NCBI GenBank assembly: GCA_030684775.1
Contig: JAUXXW010000218.1
Coordinates: forward strand, 1 to 49,511
Reading direction: 5' to 3'
Length of the DNA stretch: 49,511 bases
Source of the DNA: Pseudomonadota bacterium
GTDB taxonomy: Bacteria; Pseudomonadota; Gammaproteobacteria; Burkholderiales; Thiobacillaceae
Shown here: piece by piece, positions 37,322-46,577 of the stretch
How positions within the stretch are numbered: the first letter of the stretch is position 1
Layout of the letters: the number at the start of each line of letters is the position of its first letter
Position numbers and translations under genes: made by a program
The notes under the pieces: generated by a model
Database searches by the model: none
The model's input: only the letters and a program-made list of their open reading frames with translations
What the model was told of the DNA's origin: nothing

Positions 37322-37666
37322 ATGACCGATACCTTCTGCGACCTCTCCAAAGACAAATGCAAACCCTGCGAAGGCGGTGTCACGCCCTACACACAAGATG
37401 AAATCAGCGCGCTCATGCCCCAGCTCGCCGGTGACTGGCAGGTGGTGGATGGCAAGTTACGCCGCGACTTCGAATTTCCCGACCACTACATCACCATGAC
37501 CTTCGTCAACGCCGTGGCCTGGGTGTCGCACCAGCAGGGACACCACCCCGACCTCGCCGTGGGCTACAACACCTGCCGGGTGGAATACATCACCCACGCC
37601 ATCGACGGGATATCCGAATCCGACTTCATCTGTGCCGCGAAGATCGACGCGCTGTTCGCGCTTTGA
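37322..37666 (+). CDS. phhB: Pterin-4a-carbinolamine dehydratase
   Basis: DFEFPDHYITMTFVNAVAWVSHQQGHHPDLAVGYNTCRVEYITHAIDGISESDF. Confidence 0.9.
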   Translation: MTDTFCDLSKDKCKPCEGGVTPYTQDEISALMPQLAGDWQVVDGKLRRDFEFPDHYITMTFVNAVAWVSHQQGHHPDLAVGYNTCRVEYITHAIDGISESDFICAAKIDALFAL

Positions 37667-38601
37667 ACCTGGGTAGAGTCGTCGCCGTCCACGGCCACCA
37701 TTTCCTGGTGGATGGTGGAGAAGGCATCATCGAATGTGTCACCCGCGGCAAGAAAGGTGGCGTGGCGTGCGGCGACAACGTCACGTTCGCCTCCACCAGT
37801 GCCGGCAAGGGCGTCATCGAAAGCATCGAGGCGCGCCGCAACCTGCTTTACCGTTCCGATGAATTCCGCAGCAAGCTGCTCGCCGCCAATGTCGATCAGG
37901 CCGCCATCGTCGTGGCGGCGGTGCCGGCGTTCAACGAGGAATTGCTGATCCGCTGTCTGGTGGCCTGCGAGGTGGCGGAGATTCCCGCGCTGATCGTGTT
38001 GAACAAGGCCGATCTGCCGGAAACCGAAGCGCTGGCGCGCGCCTTGGCACCCTACGCCGAACTCGGTTATCCCTTGTTGCTGGTGTCGGCGCGGGAAGAG
38101 GTGGCGATGGCGGAACCGCTTCGCGTTCCGCCCTACGTGGAGGGTTCCCCGCGCGGGCAACTGGCCGAATTGGATCAATGCCTGAGCGACAAGACCACCG
38201 TGTTTGTCGGCGCCTCCGGCGTCGGCAAAAGCACTCTGCTCAACCGCCTGGTGCCGGATGCCAATGCCACCACCGGTGAAATTTCGCTAGCCCTGGACGC
38301 CGGAAAGCACACGACCACGCATGCGCGACTATTTCGCCTGCCCAGTGGTGCTGGCGCCTTGATCGATTCTCCCGGGATGCAGGAATTCGGCCTCAAGCAT
38401 CTCGATTTGGCCAGCCTCATGGCGGCCTTCCCGGAAATCCACAGCCGCCACGGCCAATGCCGCTTCTACAACTGCCGCCACCTCAAGGAACCCGGTTGCG
38501 CGGTGCTGGAAGCGGCAAAGGACGGCGCCATCATGGCCAACCGGATGAAGGTCTATCACTGGTTGCTGGCGGGGTTGGTCAAGACTAACCAGGGCAGTTA
38601 G
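37663..38601 (+). CDS. rsgA: Ribosome small subunit-dependent GTPase A
   Basis: Circularly permuted GTPase: VLNKADLP, VGASGVGKSTLLNRLVP, GALIDSPGMQEFGL; TTG start overlapping phhB stop. Confidence 0.95.
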   Translation: MNLGRVVAVHGHHFLVDGGEGIIECVTRGKKGGVACGDNVTFASTSAGKGVIESIEARRNLLYRSDEFRSKLLAANVDQAAIVVAAVPAFNEELLIRCLVACEVAEIPALIVLNKADLPETEALARALAPYAELGYPLLLVSAREEVAMAEPLRVPPYVEGSPRGQLAELDQCLSDKTTVFVGASGVGKSTLLNRLVPDANATTGEISLALDAGKHTTTHARLFRLPSGAGALIDSPGMQEFGLKHLDLASLMAAFPEIHSRHGQCRFYNCRHLKEPGCAVLEAAKDGAIMANRMKVYHWLLAGLVKTNQGS

Positions 38602-38618
38602 CGGCACTGAAGATCGTA

Positions 38619-38693
38619 GGTTGGGCAAAGCGAAGCGTGCCCAACATCTCACGCCTGATTGTTGGGCACGCTACGCTTTGCCCAACCTACGAA
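38619..38693. repeat. GTAGGTTGGGCAAAGCG-type palindromic repeat, copy 2
   Basis: Inverted arms of ~30 bp. Confidence 0.9.
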
Positions 38694-38728
38694 GCCTGAT
38701 CCCGCCCACCACGCGCGCGCGGCGCGCG

Positions 38729-39334
38729 CTACTTCGTGGTTTTCACCACGGCCGGATCATCGGCATGATCCAGCAAAATCCTTTGCACCCGCTCCTGCCA
38801 TAGCCGCGCGAATTCGGCGCGCTCGAAGGCATCGGCCTGGCCACTCACGACGCGTGGCATCAGGGTCTGCATTCCGGCGGCCGGGGGCACGGCTTCCGGG
38901 TGGTATTCGAGCTGCACGACGGCGCCGTTATCCAGCCGGGTGAAGCGGACTTCGGCCGCGATCTCCGCGCCGAAAAGCAACAGATCGCGGCGACCGAAGC
39001 GAGGGCCCAGGCCTTTGAAACCGCCCTCCCCCGCCGCGCCGGTGATCAAGCCCAGCACCGCGCCGACCACGCCGGTGGTGCCGGCATCCTGAGCGGCACG
39101 CAGTTCCACGCGGATGCCGCCGCGCTCCGGCATGCCTTCCGGATAGAGCGTGGACAGACCATGCCGCGCCAGCAGCCAGGCGCCCGCCACGGTCGGGCAG
39201 GAATGCCCGGCCAGACGCACGACATCCTCGTAGCGGTATTCGATGATGCCACCGGCGGCGGCGCCCAGCACTTCGGCCAGGCCATCGTGCAGGGTCAAAG
39301 GGGAAATTTGAGCGAAGAATTCGGGGAAGGGCAT
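38729..39334 (-). CDS. FmdE-like domain hypothetical protein
   Basis: RLAGHSCPTVAGAWLLARHGLSTLYPEGMPERGGIRVEL resembles the FmdE GHxCP region. Confidence 0.5.
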   Translation of the reverse strand: MPFPEFFAQISPLTLHDGLAEVLGAAAGGIIEYRYEDVVRLAGHSCPTVAGAWLLARHGLSTLYPEGMPERGGIRVELRAAQDAGTTGVVGAVLGLITGAAGEGGFKGLGPRFGRRDLLLFGAEIAAEVRFTRLDNGAVVQLEYHPEAVPPAAGMQTLMPRVVSGQADAFERAEFARLWQERVQRILLDHADDPAVVKTTK

Positions 39335-39403
39335 GGTTTTTACCTGGATGCTGCCGACATCACCGTCGGCACGAAAACAGCCGGCTGGAAGCCGGCGCTA
39401 CAA

Positions 39404-39868
39404 CTACTTCAATGCCAGATGGCGCAACTTCATGACTACGCGTCCCATGCCGACCGGCATGCCGGCGGTGGCGGTTTCCAGTTCCACGGCGTCGAGCATG
39501 TTCTTCACCGTCAAGCCCAGGTCGGTATCGCCCTCGATCAACAGGCGGCGGTTGAAAAACAGGGTATCCGGGTCTTCCAGGCGCAGCGCCAGGCGGGCGA
39601 AATCCTGGGCGGTGGCGGTGAAGGTGACATCGGCCAGACCGTTGTGCAGGGCGCGGAAGCCATTGGCATGCACGGAGAAATACAGTTTCAGTCCAAGGTC
39701 GCTCACCTGCACGCGAAAACGGCGGCCGGCGACATGTGACCAATCCAGATCACGCAAGGAAGGCCAGGCCACCAGATTACCGGCCGCGACAAAGGCGCGC
39801 GAAGCCGGCCAGGACGGCAGGGTGGACACGAAGCGTGCGAGGGGTTTGGGGAAGTTGGGCAGTTTCAT
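39404..39868 (-). CDS. ubiT: SCP2-domain accessory factor for O2-independent ubiquinone synthesis
   Basis: SCP2-like protein adjacent to ubiV/ubiU. Confidence 0.85.
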   Translation of the reverse strand: MKLPNFPKPLARFVSTLPSWPASRAFVAAGNLVAWPSLRDLDWSHVAGRRFRVQVSDLGLKLYFSVHANGFRALHNGLADVTFTATAQDFARLALRLEDPDTLFFNRRLLIEGDTDLGLTVKNMLDAVELETATAGMPVGMGRVVMKLRHLALK

Positions 39869-39887
39869 GGTGGTTTCCGGGTAATTC

Positions 39888-39961
39888 GTAGGTTGGGCAA
39901 AGCGAAGCGTGCCCAACATTGCGACGGTTTGTTGGGCACGCTGCGCTTTGCCCAACCTACG
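39888..39961. repeat. GTAGGTTGGGCAAAGCG-type palindromic repeat, copy 3
   Basis: Nearly identical to copy 2, between ubiT and ubiV. Confidence 0.9.
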
Positions 39962-39967
39962 TCGGCG

Positions 39968-40972
39968 CTACATGGGGTGATAGGCCATCCCCGCCTCGCC
40001 CAGCCAGTAGCCGTCGCAGGGTAGTCCTGGCATGAGTTTGTCGAGTTTTTCCGGCGCGGTGGCGGCGGCGATGTCACCCGTCAGCAGGGCGCGGAATACT
40101 TCAACCACCCGCCCCATGTGCCGCGACTGGGGCGACAGGCGCAGGAGGTCAATGCCGGCTGTGCGCAGTTCGTCAACCCGGTGCGCCAGGCTCATGACCT
40201 TGGCCGACTGGGTCTGGATGCCGTTGATGGTAAGAAAATCCTCGCTCTCACGGGTACGCATGGTCAACCCGTCCGGATGGTCGAGGCAGCGGAACTGGCA
40301 GTCGTCCTTCTGCAGGTTGTGGCGCCGGGCGGTAAAGCAGCGCGCCGAGAAGGCCAGCGGCAGGCGGCCGTAGGCGAACAACTCGGTTTCCATGCGCTCC
40401 GGGACAGCCGTCGATGCCAGCATGGCTTTGACCATATCGCGCGGCATTTCCACTGGTGGCACCCAGCGGGTTGCCCCCATTTCGGCGAGCAGGGCCAAGG
40501 TATCCGGGTTGTAGGCATTGAGCGTCGAGCCGGCGACGAAGGGCGCGCCCTTCTCCGCCAGCAGGCGCACCGCGCCCCACTCGTTGGCCTCGACCAGGAA
40601 ACGGCCATCGGCAACCACCTTGCGCAACGCTTTGAGATCGGATTCCGATTCGATCAGGGTCTGTGTCGAGAGCACCACTTCCTTGCCAGCGGCGGTGAGT
40701 TTTTCCGCCAGTTCCAGCCAGTCCGACAGGCGCAGCAGGTGGCGGCGCGAACAGACAGTTTCGCCCAGGTAAATGCTGTCCAGCGGCCAACCGGCGGCCT
40801 CTTCATAAAAGGCCAGGGTGTCTTCGCGCGACCAGTAGTACAACAACGGCCCCAGGGAAAGTCTTGTAGCGCCGGCTTTATGGCTCGAAGGGCCGGTATC
40901 CTTCAGGGCCAGCCGGCTGTCTGGCTTGTTGGCCGGCAGGGATGCCGGCGCTACAGTTGCGTTCATTTCCAC
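39968..40972 (-). CDS. ubiV: U32 peptidase-family ubiquinone hydroxylation factor
   Basis: LSLGPLLYYWSREDTLAFYEEAAGWPLDSIYLGETVCSRRH; N-terminal extension encoded by a REP-like palindrome. Confidence 0.9.
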   Translation of the reverse strand: MEMNATVAPASLPANKPDSRLALKDTGPSSHKAGATRLSLGPLLYYWSREDTLAFYEEAAGWPLDSIYLGETVCSRRHLLRLSDWLELAEKLTAAGKEVVLSTQTLIESESDLKALRKVVADGRFLVEANEWGAVRLLAEKGAPFVAGSTLNAYNPDTLALLAEMGATRWVPPVEMPRDMVKAMLASTAVPERMETELFAYGRLPLAFSARCFTARRHNLQKDDCQFRCLDHPDGLTMRTRESEDFLTINGIQTQSAKVMSLAHRVDELRTAGIDLLRLSPQSRHMGRVVEVFRALLTGDIAAATAPEKLDKLMPGLPCDGYWLGEAGMAYHPM

Positions 40973-41985
40973 GGCCTGTAATACGCCCCGAGGGTGCTCA
41001 TGCTGCCCTCGGAAACCTTGTTGAGTTGCGCCATCCAGGCCGCCTCGGGTTTGAAACTGCCGGGCTTGAACGCGGCCATGTCTTTCTTCACCGCGTCGAT
41101 GGCGGCGCGCCAGACTTGCGTCACCTGGGCGACATAAGCGGGACTGCGCTGACGGCCTTCGATCTTGATCGCGGCTATCCCTAAGCGCGCCATCTCCGGC
41201 AGCATTTCCATGCTATTGAGGCTGGTCGGTTCTTCCAGCGCGTAATAGGTCTCGCCCTGCACGTCGAAGCGGCCTTTGCACAGGGTCGGGTAGCCGGCCT
41301 TTTCATCATCGGCATAGCGGTCGATCAGGACGCCGTTGAGGCGGGTTTCCATGCCCTTGGGCGTCTGTTGCCAGCGCACCGCGTGGCCGGGCGAGCAGGC
41401 GCCGAAGGTATTGGGCGAATCGCCACAGGCGTAGGAGGAGAGCAGACAGCGCCCTTCCACCATCACGCAGAGGCCGCCGAAGCCGAACAATTCGATTTCC
41501 ACGTCGGTGTTGTTCACCACGTTCTCCACCTGCGGCAGCGACAACACGCGCGGCAGGACGGCGCGTTGAATGCCGAAGCGTTCCCGGTAGAAATTCACCG
41601 CCTCGTAGCTGGTGGCGGAACCCTGCACGGAAAGATGCAGGCGCAGGTTCGGGTGGACCTTGCGCGCGTAGGCCATGAGACCGGGGTCGGCCAGGATGAT
41701 GGCGTCGAGGCCGGAGGTGGCCGCCGTATCGACGGCCTGATGCCAGCGCGACACGGTATCCGGTTGCGGATAGGTGTTGAGCGCCATGAGCACCTTGACG
41801 CCCTTGTTATGGGCATAGCGGATGCCCTCGGCCAATGCCTTCGCATCGAAGTTGAGGCCGGAGAAATTACGCGCGTTGGTGTTGTCCTTGAGGCCCAGAT
41901 AGACGCCATCGGCGCCGTTATCGACGGCGGCCTTGAGCGCGGGCAGGCTGCCGGCCGGACAGATGAGTTCAAGCAATGCAGACAT
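40963..41985 (-). CDS. ubiU: U32 peptidase-family ubiquinone hydroxylation factor
   Basis: MSALLELICPAGSLPALKAAVDNGADGVYLGLKDNTNARNFSGLNF. Confidence 0.9.
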   Translation of the reverse strand: MSALLELICPAGSLPALKAAVDNGADGVYLGLKDNTNARNFSGLNFDAKALAEGIRYAHNKGVKVLMALNTYPQPDTVSRWHQAVDTAATSGLDAIILADPGLMAYARKVHPNLRLHLSVQGSATSYEAVNFYRERFGIQRAVLPRVLSLPQVENVVNNTDVEIELFGFGGLCVMVEGRCLLSSYACGDSPNTFGACSPGHAVRWQQTPKGMETRLNGVLIDRYADDEKAGYPTLCKGRFDVQGETYYALEEPTSLNSMEMLPEMARLGIAAIKIEGRQRSPAYVAQVTQVWRAAIDAVKKDMAAFKPGSFKPEAAWMAQLNKVSEGSMSTLGAYYRPWK

Positions 41986-42979
41986 TTTCTTCAGTAACCT
42001 TTTGATAAGGCGTGACTTTGCACCCCTGGCGCGATCCCCGCCGGCGCAACTCGGCCACCACGGCATTCACCACCGGCCATTTCTGGCTGCACCAGGCGGG
42101 TGCCAGCAGCAGATTGGCCGGCGCGGTGCCGGTAACACGGTGGTACAGCACTTCCCATGGTGTGCGTTCGATCAGATCGGCGGCGATCTCGATGTACCTC
42201 TCCAGCGTCAGCGGCTGGTATTCGCCACGCCGCCACTCATTGGCCAATTGCGTGCCCTTCACCACATGCAGCGGATGCAACTTGAGCCCGTCGGTGCCGA
42301 TGTCGAGCACGATGTCCAGGCTCTCACGTGCATGCCAGCCGTCCTCGCCGGGCATTCCAACAATCAGATGGGTGCACACGGGAAGTCCCAGGCGACGCGC
42401 GGCGACGGTGGTCTGGATGTATTCCTTGAGGCCGTGGCCTCGGTTCACTTTTTCCAGGCTTTCGTCAAAGGCGGACTGTAGGCCCAGTTCCAGCCAGACT
42501 TCCATGCCTCTGTCGTGGTACTCCGCAAGGAGATCAAGCACGGCCGGCGATACACAATCCGGCCGGGTACCCACGGACAGGCCGATCATGCCGTCCACCG
42601 CCAGTGCCTGGTCGTACATGGCGCGCAGGCTCTGCACGTCGGCGTAGGTATTGGTGTAAGCCTGGAAATAGGCGAGGTATTTTCTGGCGCGGGTGCAGCG
42701 ATCGATGCCGCTGCGGCCGGAATCGAGCTGATCGGAGAGCGATTTGCCGCCCCCCTCACCCCCAGCCCCTCTCCCACCCGCGGGCGAGGGGAGCTTCGTG
42801 CGTTGCTCCGCAACGGTCACGTTGAACGAGGCGTTGTTGCAGAAGGTGCAGCCGCCGATGCCCTTGCTGCCATCGCGATTCGGGCAGGTAAAGCCCGCAT
42901 CCAGGGCGATTTTGTGTACACGCTCGCCATGCTTGGCGAGCAGCCACTGGCCGAAGGTATGCACGTAATCCGGCAACAT
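41969..42979 (-). CDS. TIGR01212/YhcC-like radical SAM protein
   Basis: CPNRDGSKGIGGCTFCNN cluster motif; YFQAYTNTYA; contains in-frame repeat insertion. Confidence 0.85.
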   Translation of the reverse strand: MLPDYVHTFGQWLLAKHGERVHKIALDAGFTCPNRDGSKGIGGCTFCNNASFNVTVAEQRTKLPSPAGGRGAGGEGGGKSLSDQLDSGRSGIDRCTRARKYLAYFQAYTNTYADVQSLRAMYDQALAVDGMIGLSVGTRPDCVSPAVLDLLAEYHDRGMEVWLELGLQSAFDESLEKVNRGHGLKEYIQTTVAARRLGLPVCTHLIVGMPGEDGWHARESLDIVLDIGTDGLKLHPLHVVKGTQLANEWRRGEYQPLTLERYIEIAADLIERTPWEVLYHRVTGTAPANLLLAPAWCSQKWPVVNAVVAELRRRGSRQGCKVTPYQKVTEENVCIA

Positions 42980-42987
42980 TCAGGACA

Positions 42988-44082
42988 TCACTCTCTGGAA
43001 AGCCACAAAGCCAGCACGATGCCGAACCAGACCAGCGCGGTCAAGGCCGGCATACCGGAACATTTGTAACCGAACAGCGGCAACAAGGCCGCCGACAGGA
43101 ACAACAAGGCGCGCGCGCCGTTCCAGCGGGTCAGGCGCAGGCGCGCTTCGTGATGCCAGGCGACCGGGCGGGTAGGCTCGGTCCAGACCGGCGCCAGTTG
43201 GCCGGCGGCACCGGTGACCAGGGGCATGAGGAAACCCGGCAGGAACAAAGTCAGGGGCGAACCGATTTCCAGCAGCGTGCCGATCATGGCGAAGGCAAAA
43301 CCCAGGGTGGCCGCCAACAGCACCGGCGCGGCGCCATGCAAGGCCAGGAGGTGGCTTCGATGCAACCGCCACCAGGCCACGGCCATGTGGCCCAGCACCC
43401 AGCCCCAGAGCGCGCCGCCGAGCCAGGCCAGGGGCGGCAGCCAGGCCTGGCCGATCGCCAGGATCAGGCTGCCGGCCACCGCCCATTTCAGGTCGCCGCG
43501 TAGGCGTGAGGCGGCCTGCGGGTCGAATTGATTGGCGGCGGTCGGCATCAGCACCTGCAAGGTGCCCACCGCGGTCAGGCCGATGAAGCCATATAAATTG
43601 ATGTGCAGATGAAAGACGCGCAGCGGCGCATGCCACTCGGGAAACAGCGGAATCAGCATCGCGGCGATCAGGCCCAGCGCTAGGCAGGCCATGGCCGCGA
43701 CATACCAGTCGAGGCCGGGATGCGGGCGCCCCAGGGTCTTGCGCGCGCGCTCCAGCATCCAGACGATCATCGCCACGGCGCCGAACAAGGCCAATAGCGC
43801 CGCGACCGGCACCCAGTAGAAATCCAGCCAGCCGGCGAATATCACCAGCGCCAGCGCGCCCGACGCCGTCATCAGCCAGGGCAATCGCGCCGTCCAGCGG
43901 CTCGGGCCGCGTCCGCGCGTGAGCACCGGCACGAAGTGCTGCATCGCGGCGGTGATCAAGGTCATCACCCCCAGCGCCAACACCAGATGCGCCCAGAACG
44001 CGGGCGCCACATTGATCGCCTTGGGCAGTGCCTGCCCGGCGAACAGCGCGATCAGTGTGGCGACAAGGAGCGCGACCAGCAC
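42988..44082 (-). CDS. NnrS-like multi-TM protein
   Basis: 12-TM-like hydrophobic protein with conserved His; adjacent DUF2249 gene. Confidence 0.6.
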   Translation of the reverse strand: MLVALLVATLIALFAGQALPKAINVAPAFWAHLVLALGVMTLITAAMQHFVPVLTRGRGPSRWTARLPWLMTASGALALVIFAGWLDFYWVPVAALLALFGAVAMIVWMLERARKTLGRPHPGLDWYVAAMACLALGLIAAMLIPLFPEWHAPLRVFHLHINLYGFIGLTAVGTLQVLMPTAANQFDPQAASRLRGDLKWAVAGSLILAIGQAWLPPLAWLGGALWGWVLGHMAVAWWRLHRSHLLALHGAAPVLLAATLGFAFAMIGTLLEIGSPLTLFLPGFLMPLVTGAAGQLAPVWTEPTRPVAWHHEARLRLTRWNGARALLFLSAALLPLFGYKCSGMPALTALVWFGIVLALWLSRE

Positions 44083-44086
44083 CGAT

Positions 44087-44359
44087 TTACGAGGCTTTGA
44101 CGATGAAGTCGATCATCACGCCCTGCGGACCCTGGTCGAGATAGTTGATCTCGATACGGTCGCCATAGCGCGCCTGCATCTGCTGCAGGAGGGGAATGGG
44201 GTTGTGGTCGTTGACGAAGCGCATCCGCTCGCCGGGGTTCAGGGCGTCCAGCGCACCGAAGATGGCGGCATGGCGGAAACGCTTGGCGATGCCGCGCGCG
44301 TCGAAAGGATAGATGGCATCGGCGGTGGTGTGATCGTGGACGGGGATATGAACGGACAT
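44087..44359 (-). CDS. DUF2249 family protein
   Basis: FDARGIAKRFRHAAIFGALDALNPGERMRFVNDHNPIPLLQQM. Confidence 0.85.
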   Translation of the reverse strand: MSVHIPVHDHTTADAIYPFDARGIAKRFRHAAIFGALDALNPGERMRFVNDHNPIPLLQQMQARYGDRIEINYLDQGPQGVMIDFIVKAS

Positions 44360-44538
44360 GGTGCACCTCGGAATGAATGGGGGACGCATAGTCAGGCCAG
44401 ACGCCGATACCGACCTTGACTGAAGTCATGGGACAGCCCTTGCTGCAAAGGGGTCAAGCGGACGCGGCCCGCGCGGTTTGCCGATACACTCACCGGCAGC
44501 CAGCACAATAAACGATCCAGAGAGACAGACCCGTACTC

Positions 44539-45699
44539 GTGAGCACACATCACACGGCACTCATCATCGGCGGCGGCCCCGCCGGTTCCGCCGCCGCCCA
44601 TACCCTCGCCAGCCACGGCATCGACACCGCCCTGATCGACAAGGCAATCTTCCCGCGCGACAAACTGTGCGGCGGCCTGCTCACCCTGCGCAGCAAGAAA
44701 ATCTATTCCCGGATATTTCCGACAGCGTGGGACCCGGTGATCGACTTCACCGCGCGGGGCGTGAAATTCTTTCACCGGACGAAACTGCTCAACGAGGTCA
44801 GCAATGCCGACGAGCTGTATTTCACACGGCGCCTGGATTTCGACCATTTCCTGCTGAATCAGGCCATCGCCCAAGGAGCCCGGCACTACCAGGGCGAAAC
44901 CGTCATTTCCCTGGATCTGGCCGGCAAGTCGTGTCGCCTACGCTCCGGCAAAGAGTTCACTTTCGACTACCTGATCGGCGCCGATGGTGTGAACAGCCTG
45001 GTCGGCAAAACCCTGTTCGGCAAAGCCTTCGACCACGACCGCATCGCCTTCGCCCTGGAAATGGAAGTCGACCGGGCAGCGTGCAATCTCCAGATCGACG
45101 CACCGGAAATCATCTTCGGCCTGGCGCGCTGGGGCTATGGCTGGGTCTTCCCGAAAAAGGACACGCTCACAGTCGGTATCGGCGGGCTGCACGCGAAGAA
45201 CCCCGATCTGAAAAAGGTGTTCCATGAGTTCCTGACGGCGCGCTTCGGCGCCATTCCGGAGGGCAAGATCAAGGGCCACCACTTACCCTTCGGCGACTAC
45301 AGAAAAACGCCCGGCCGCGGCAACGTCCTGCTCTGCGGCGACGCCGCCGGCCTGGTGGAACCCATCACCGGCGAAGGCATCGCCTTCGCCATGCAGAGCG
45401 GCCTGTACGCGGCGCAAGCCATCATCGAAGCGCAAGACAGCGGCGGTGACGCCCTGCCCCGCTACCAGGCTCGCTACCGGGAAATCACCCGGAATTTCGA
45501 TCACGCCAACCGCCTGCGCACTCTGCTGTTTCCCAGCGCCTGCGAGCGCCTGTTTCTCAAGGCCCTGCCCAAAAGCAGAACGCTGCCGCGCAAGCATCTG
45601 GAACTGATGGCCGCCAAGCTCCAATATGGCGACTATTTCCGCTATCTGATGTTCAAGGTGCTGAAAGCCTTGGTGAAACGCGCGCTATTCATCAAGTAA
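44539..45699 (+). CDS. Geranylgeranyl reductase family FAD-dependent oxidoreductase
   Basis: ALIIGGGPAGSAAAHTLASHGIDTALIDK ... LLCGDAAGLVEPITGEGIAFAMQSG; GTG start. Confidence 0.9.
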   Translation: MSTHHTALIIGGGPAGSAAAHTLASHGIDTALIDKAIFPRDKLCGGLLTLRSKKIYSRIFPTAWDPVIDFTARGVKFFHRTKLLNEVSNADELYFTRRLDFDHFLLNQAIAQGARHYQGETVISLDLAGKSCRLRSGKEFTFDYLIGADGVNSLVGKTLFGKAFDHDRIAFALEMEVDRAACNLQIDAPEIIFGLARWGYGWVFPKKDTLTVGIGGLHAKNPDLKKVFHEFLTARFGAIPEGKIKGHHLPFGDYRKTPGRGNVLLCGDAAGLVEPITGEGIAFAMQSGLYAAQAIIEAQDSGGDALPRYQARYREITRNFDHANRLRTLLFPSACERLFLKALPKSRTLPRKHLELMAAKLQYGDYFRYLMFKVLKALVKRALFIK

Positions 45700-45726
45700 T
45701 CAACGAATCCAGCAGGAGCCACCGCC

Positions 45727-46008
45727 ATGAGCCATAAACACGATCATCTGATCCGCGCCATCTTCCAGGACCCGATCAGCGGCAACATCCACTGGCGCGA
45801 AATCGAATCCCTCATCCTTCATCTGGGCGCCACCATGGAACCCATCACGGGCGCGCGCTATCGCGTGGTGCTCAACGGCGTCGAAGGCATCCTGCACCAC
45901 CCGCACCACAGCAGCGTCTTCGGCAAGCAGGACATCAAAAACCTGCGCCAGTACCTGGCCTCCGCGCGGGTGACGCCGTCGCTGTATGAGGAAAGCCAGA
46001 AGTCCTGA
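45727..46008 (+). CDS. HicA-like small protein without visible HicB partner
   Basis: IHWREIESLILHLGATMEP..GARYRVVLNGVEGILHHPHHSSVFGKQDIKNLRQYLASARVTPSLY. Confidence 0.6.
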   Translation: MSHKHDHLIRAIFQDPISGNIHWREIESLILHLGATMEPITGARYRVVLNGVEGILHHPHHSSVFGKQDIKNLRQYLASARVTPSLYEESQKS

Positions 46009-46140
46009 TCAAGGGGCTGCCCTATATCACCCTCCTCCGGGTTATTCCAGACCACATCCAAGTGTTCGACATCGTCCACAACGCACGGAAATTTCCGCGA
46101 TGGCACCGTCGGGTATGGCGGCTTGCCTATGGCGGGAATC

Positions 46141-46249
46141 GACCCATTTCGGCCAGTCAGTTTTCTCCATAGCTGCCTTCCCGCCAAAGCCATGCTCTGC
46201 GAACTGGAGTTCTACAAAGCGGCCGTTGGCGACATCACGCTTCCGGCCA
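46141..46249 (+). repeat. ~109-bp direct repeat, left copy
   Basis: gacccatttcggccagtcagttttctccatagctgcc...ggccgttggcgacatcacgcttccggcca; matches 48767-48875 with ~10 differences. Confidence 0.9.
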
Positions 46250-46577
46250 TCTCCGGCCTTCGCACTGCGCTGCAACCGGCCGGATGAACGTCTGTAGCAC
46301 CCCAGACAGCCGCCGTACAGGCCATCCTTGCGTGCTTCCGAAGCTCGGCCAAACCAGTCATTGAACAAACCTTGAGCCTGACTTACTGTAGGGTACTGTC
46401 TGAAATGTTGCCCGAACGCCCTTGCCGTTTTGGATAGCAGTGGGTGACGCATTACGAAATACAAAATCACCAGAGATCAACAGGTCATGCAGCCTTCAGA
46501 CTTGTTACAAATCACCAATCACCAGAATCCAGGTCAATTTTGACGTGTAACTGAAACTTAGAGCTCGGGAGCGCGCT

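Noticed and set aside
46042-46470. 142-aa minus-strand ORF (MILYFVMRHPLLSKTARAFG...)
   Set aside because: Runs through the direct repeat and lacks a recognisable family; may be a fragment but not supported as a gene.
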